From Thermoplasmata archaeon (lineage in GTDB: Archaea; Thermoplasmatota; DTKX01; JAHFTX01), in NCBI GenBank assembly GCA_023265395.1, contig JAHFTX010000003.1:1-64000 (forward strand): a stretch of 64,000 nucleotides of DNA. Reading direction: 5' to 3'. Position numbers and translations under genes: made by a program. Below, one piece after another: positions 61,750 to 64,000 of the stretch. The first letter of the stretch is position 1, and each line of letters starts with the position of its first letter. The notes below the pieces were generated by a model. That model worked only from the letters and a program-made list of their open reading frames with translations. It was not told where the DNA came from and ran no database searches.

Positions 61750-64000
61750 CTAGGGTGGCAGCACTGCGATCGCTTGGTCGGCGAGGGTCTTGGCGGTCGT
61801 CGGGTCGCCCTTGTCCTTGGCGGCGATGGCCTTGTTGACCAAGGTGTCGGCGCTGGCGACGTCGACGCCGCTGGCGCGGGCCTCGTCGATGCGCTGGATG
61901 GCATTGTAGATCGCGTCGACCGCCGCACGCCGTCCCTTCTCCGACGCCTCGATGGTGGACTGGACGCTCCCGAGGAGCTCCTGGACCCGCTCGTATTGGC
62001 CACCCTCGAGGGCGCTGGCGGCCGCCCCCAGCTGCTCCTCGGCCGTGGGGATGGGCGACCCTCGGGCCTTGGCCTCCTGGAGCTGCTTGCGCACCCCCTC
62101 GAGCTGGCCCCGCAGGTGCAGGGCAGGCGCTTCGGTCGCTGCCTTCTTGGCTTCCTGGGCGGCACGCAGGGCTGCAGCCAGGTCGCCGGTGGCCATCGCG
62201 GCGCGCGCCTGCGAGGAGAGCTCTTTGGCGCGCATCGTGTCGGCGCCCAAGCGTTCGGCGTTGAGCATCGGGGCACGCAGGGCCGCGAGGGCACTGTGGA
62301 CCTGCGCCTTGGGCAACTCCTCGCCCTCTCGCAGCGCCTTGGTGACCAGCTCGTGGGCCCTCTCGTAGTCGGCCGGTGCGCCAGTGGAGGTAGCCCCGCG
62401 GACGGCTTCCTTGGCCTTGCCGATGCTCAGGGTCAGCGCCGCCATGGGCAGGCCCAGTTGGTGGGCCTGCTGGTGCTGCTGCTCGGCTTGGCCCAGCAGG
62501 GACGTCAACGCCGTCGTCTTGCTCTTGCGGAGCTCCTCCTCGCTCTGGCGCGCCAGCCGCAGCGCGTTGGCGTGGTCCTTGGCCGCCAACGATTCCTCGG
62601 CCATCCGCACCAATCCTTGGGCAGCCTCGACCTCGGCGCCGATCCGCAGCGCGACCTCGAGGCGGTGCTTGGAGCTGGCCAACGCCCTGGTGATCGCCTC
62701 ATCGCGCAGATGGGTCGCCTTGGTCCCAACTCCGGCGGCGGCGCTCAACGCGCCGGCATGGTCGCCCCGGGCCCGTCGTTCCTTGGCCTGCAGGTGCTCC
62801 TGGGAGATGCCACTGACATCGACGCCCATCGCTTGGAGCTGGGCGACGCTCGCTCCTGCCTCGTCGACGGCCGTGCCGACTTGCTTGTCGACGACCCCAT
62901 TGAGGTGCTCGATGGCCTTGACCATCCCGCGGATCGCGTCGGCCTGCCGACCAGCGGCAATCGCCTCCTCGATGGGCTGCAGGGCGCTGTAGACGTCCCG
63001 CAGCACGCCGCTGCTCGTGGGTGCCGGGGATGGGGGTGCGGCCGCTGGCCGGGGTGCAGGAGCCGGAGCGGCGGGGGCGGACCTGAGGGGTGCGGCAGCC
63101 AAGGTCGGCGCAGGGGCCGGTGCCGGGGCGACGGGCCGAGGTGCCGGCGGCGCCGGAGGGGCCGCTGCGGCCTTCTGGGCCGCTTCGATGCGCGCCGTCA
63201 GCCACTCCTGACACGTGCGGGCGCTGGCGAGAGCCTCGTGGTACTCGCCGGCGCGGAAGGACTTCTGGACCCCCACGAGGAGCTTGGTGGTCTCGTCGAC
63301 CTGGATCCCCAGTGCCTGTGCCTCGGTCCGCAGCGTCTGGACCGCCTTGAGGACCTCCTTGACTTCCTTGTCCAACAGCGCTGCCAGCCGCTCATCGATC
63401 GCCATGACCATTGCCTCTGCTTCTGCGGTCTTGCCCTCGCCGATCAGGTCCTCGAGGGTCCCCACATCGACGATGACCTCCCCCAGGTCGACATCCAGCT
63501 CGGTCAGCTGCTCGAGCCGGTCCGTCAGGCGCGCCAATGCGCCCGGGGCATCGAAGTCGCTCGCGGGCGTCGGGGGGAGGGGAGGTGGGGCGGTCGGGGC
63601 CGCCGCGCCGACGGGGGGCTGCGGGGTAGGCAGCGCTGCTGAGGTCGCCGGGGCGCTCTGGGGCGCCGGGGGGGAGTAGGGCACGGCGACGACCGGAAGG
63701 CCGGGGATGAGCGCCGCTTCGGCAGCCCGCAGCTTGGCGGCGAGCGTGAGGAAATCCCTCTGGGTGTAGGCCGCCACGGCCTCGTTGTGGAGGGTCAGGG
63801 GGATCGAGACGGCCCGACCGGGCTCTTGGGATTCGCGGATCTGCCGTTCGCTGAAGGGGAACAGCCCATAGAGGACGTTCATCATCACGAACATGTGCAA
63901 GCCCGCATCGGAGGCGGCGACCAGTTGGTTGCCATCGTTGGTGATCGCAATGTCATGGACAGGAGAGTCGCCTTGGAATCGCCAGACGAGCCCGCCCTTG
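61750..64000 (-). CDS. Large propeller plus helical-repeat protein (5' end outside the window)
   Basis: The frame is open to the right edge, so the N-terminus is missing; about 750 codons are visible. The first visible part (VHDIAITNDGNQLVAASDAG) looks like the last blade of a WD40/PQQ-type propeller. Pro/Ala-rich linkers (~residues 100-150 and ~270-330 of the visible part) separate helical regions full of charged 30-40-residue helical pairs such as AEAMVMAIDERLAALLD, GDHAGALSAAAGV and GDLAAALRAAQEA. The pattern resembles TPR-like or spectrin-like scaffolds. No enzyme motif is seen. It converges on serA with a 23-nt gap. Function unknown. Confidence 0.75.
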   Translation of the reverse strand, partial: KGGLVWRFQGDSPVHDIAITNDGNQLVAASDAGLHMFVMMNVLYGLFPFSERQIRESQEPGRAVSIPLTLHNEAVAAYTQRDFLTLAAKLRAAEAALIPGLPVVAVPYSPPAPQSAPATSAALPTPQPPVGAAAPTAPPPLPPTPASDFDAPGALARLTDRLEQLTELDVDLGEVIVDVGTLEDLIGEGKTAEAEAMVMAIDERLAALLDKEVKEVLKAVQTLRTEAQALGIQVDETTKLLVGVQKSFRAGEYHEALASARTCQEWLTARIEAAQKAAAAPPAPPAPRPVAPAPAPAPTLAAAPLRSAPAAPAPAPRPAAAPPSPAPTSSGVLRDVYSALQPIEEAIAAGRQADAIRGMVKAIEHLNGVVDKQVGTAVDEAGASVAQLQAMGVDVSGISQEHLQAKERRARGDHAGALSAAAGVGTKATHLRDEAITRALASSKHRLEVALRIGAEVEAAQGLVRMAEESLAAKDHANALRLARQSEEELRKSKTTALTSLLGQAEQQHQQAHQLGLPMAALTLSIGKAKEAVRGATSTGAPADYERAHELVTKALREGEELPKAQVHSALAALRAPMLNAERLGADTMRAKELSSQARAAMATGDLAAALRAAQEAKKAATEAPALHLRGQLEGVRKQLQEAKARGSPIPTAEEQLGAAASALEGGQYERVQELLGSVQSTIEASEKGRRAAVDAIYNAIQRIDEARASGVDVASADTLVNKAIAAKDKGDPTTAKTLADQAIAVLPP

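Noticed and set aside
1-64000. CRISPR arrays, IS elements, integrase sites, rRNA genes
   Set aside because: No regularly spaced direct repeats, no transposase or integrase motifs, no terminal inverted repeats and no rRNA-like sequence were seen on reading both strands.

Overview
The window is about 64 kb of high-GC DNA that reads as an archaeal chromosome, most likely a Thermoplasmatota (Euryarchaeota) lineage. Support: an archaeal-type DnaG primase, A-box (TATA) promoters that recur as TTAAATAG about 25 nt before leaderless or short-leader genes, a WtpABC tungstate/molybdate transporter, a Vps4-like ATPase beside an ESCRT-III-like gene, and many large secreted proteins with one C-terminal membrane anchor. 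The order or family cannot be fixed from the sequence alone. No rRNA, tRNA, IS element or CRISPR array was recognised; one 368-nt gene-free stretch (9544-9911) looks like a structured RNA.

Layout. 1-9.5 kb: a giant parallel beta-helix surface protein (minus strand, running off the left edge), divergent from a 1416-aa receptor-like protein with seven FG-GAP blades, cadherin-like domains, one membrane span and a cytosolic longin/roadblock-like tail. 9.5-23 kb, all plus strand: possible ncRNA, dnaG, a protease-less LonB-like AAA ATPase with a zinc ribbon, a RecB-like nuclease, peroxiredoxin, TlyA-type methyltransferase, a membrane protein, DegT-type aminotransferase, a nitrilase-fold protein that lacks two of three catalytic residues, two TPR proteins and an MBL hydrolase. 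23-36 kb: an M6 metalloprotease, a class-V cysteine desulfurase, an anchored secreted protein, two small membrane proteins (DUF2085-like, DUF1405-like), a Cu(I) P-type ATPase and a subtilase. 36-50 kb: a possible membrane-remodelling region with an anchored coiled-coil protein, an SPFH-SHOCT protein, a coiled-coil/winged-helix protein, a Vps4-like AAA ATPase, an ESCRT-III-like protein, a zinc-ribbon protein with an appendage-like C-terminus, GcvH, and a 1.9-kresidue receptor with FN3 domains outside and a coiled coil plus appendage-like modules inside. 50-64 kb: thioredoxins, wtpABC, a Met/His-rich membrane protein, a second subtilase, a TlpA-CcdA fusion, a small unknown protein, moeA, a Rieske ferredoxin, a serA-like dehydrogenase, and a large propeller/helical-repeat protein cut by the right edge.

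How the genes may work together. The most notable set is the compact minus-strand group at 40.4-43.9 kb: ESCRT-III-like protein, MIT-AAA (Vps4-like) ATPase and a zinc-ribbon protein, flanked by SPFH and large receptor genes. This suggests a euryarchaeal membrane-remodelling or division machine. The 50-61 kb region combines tungstate/molybdate import (wtpABC), cofactor synthesis (moeA), a Rieske protein and extracytoplasmic thiol chemistry (TlpA, CcdA). With CopA, this fits assembly of Mo/W or copper enzymes outside the membrane. Secreted proteases (M6 and two subtilases) point to a protein-degrading heterotroph.

Gene starts deserve care. Many genes are leaderless, but three have a good Shine-Dalgarno motif followed at normal spacing by a non-standard codon (ATC or CTG) where no ATG, GTG or TTG fits as well.
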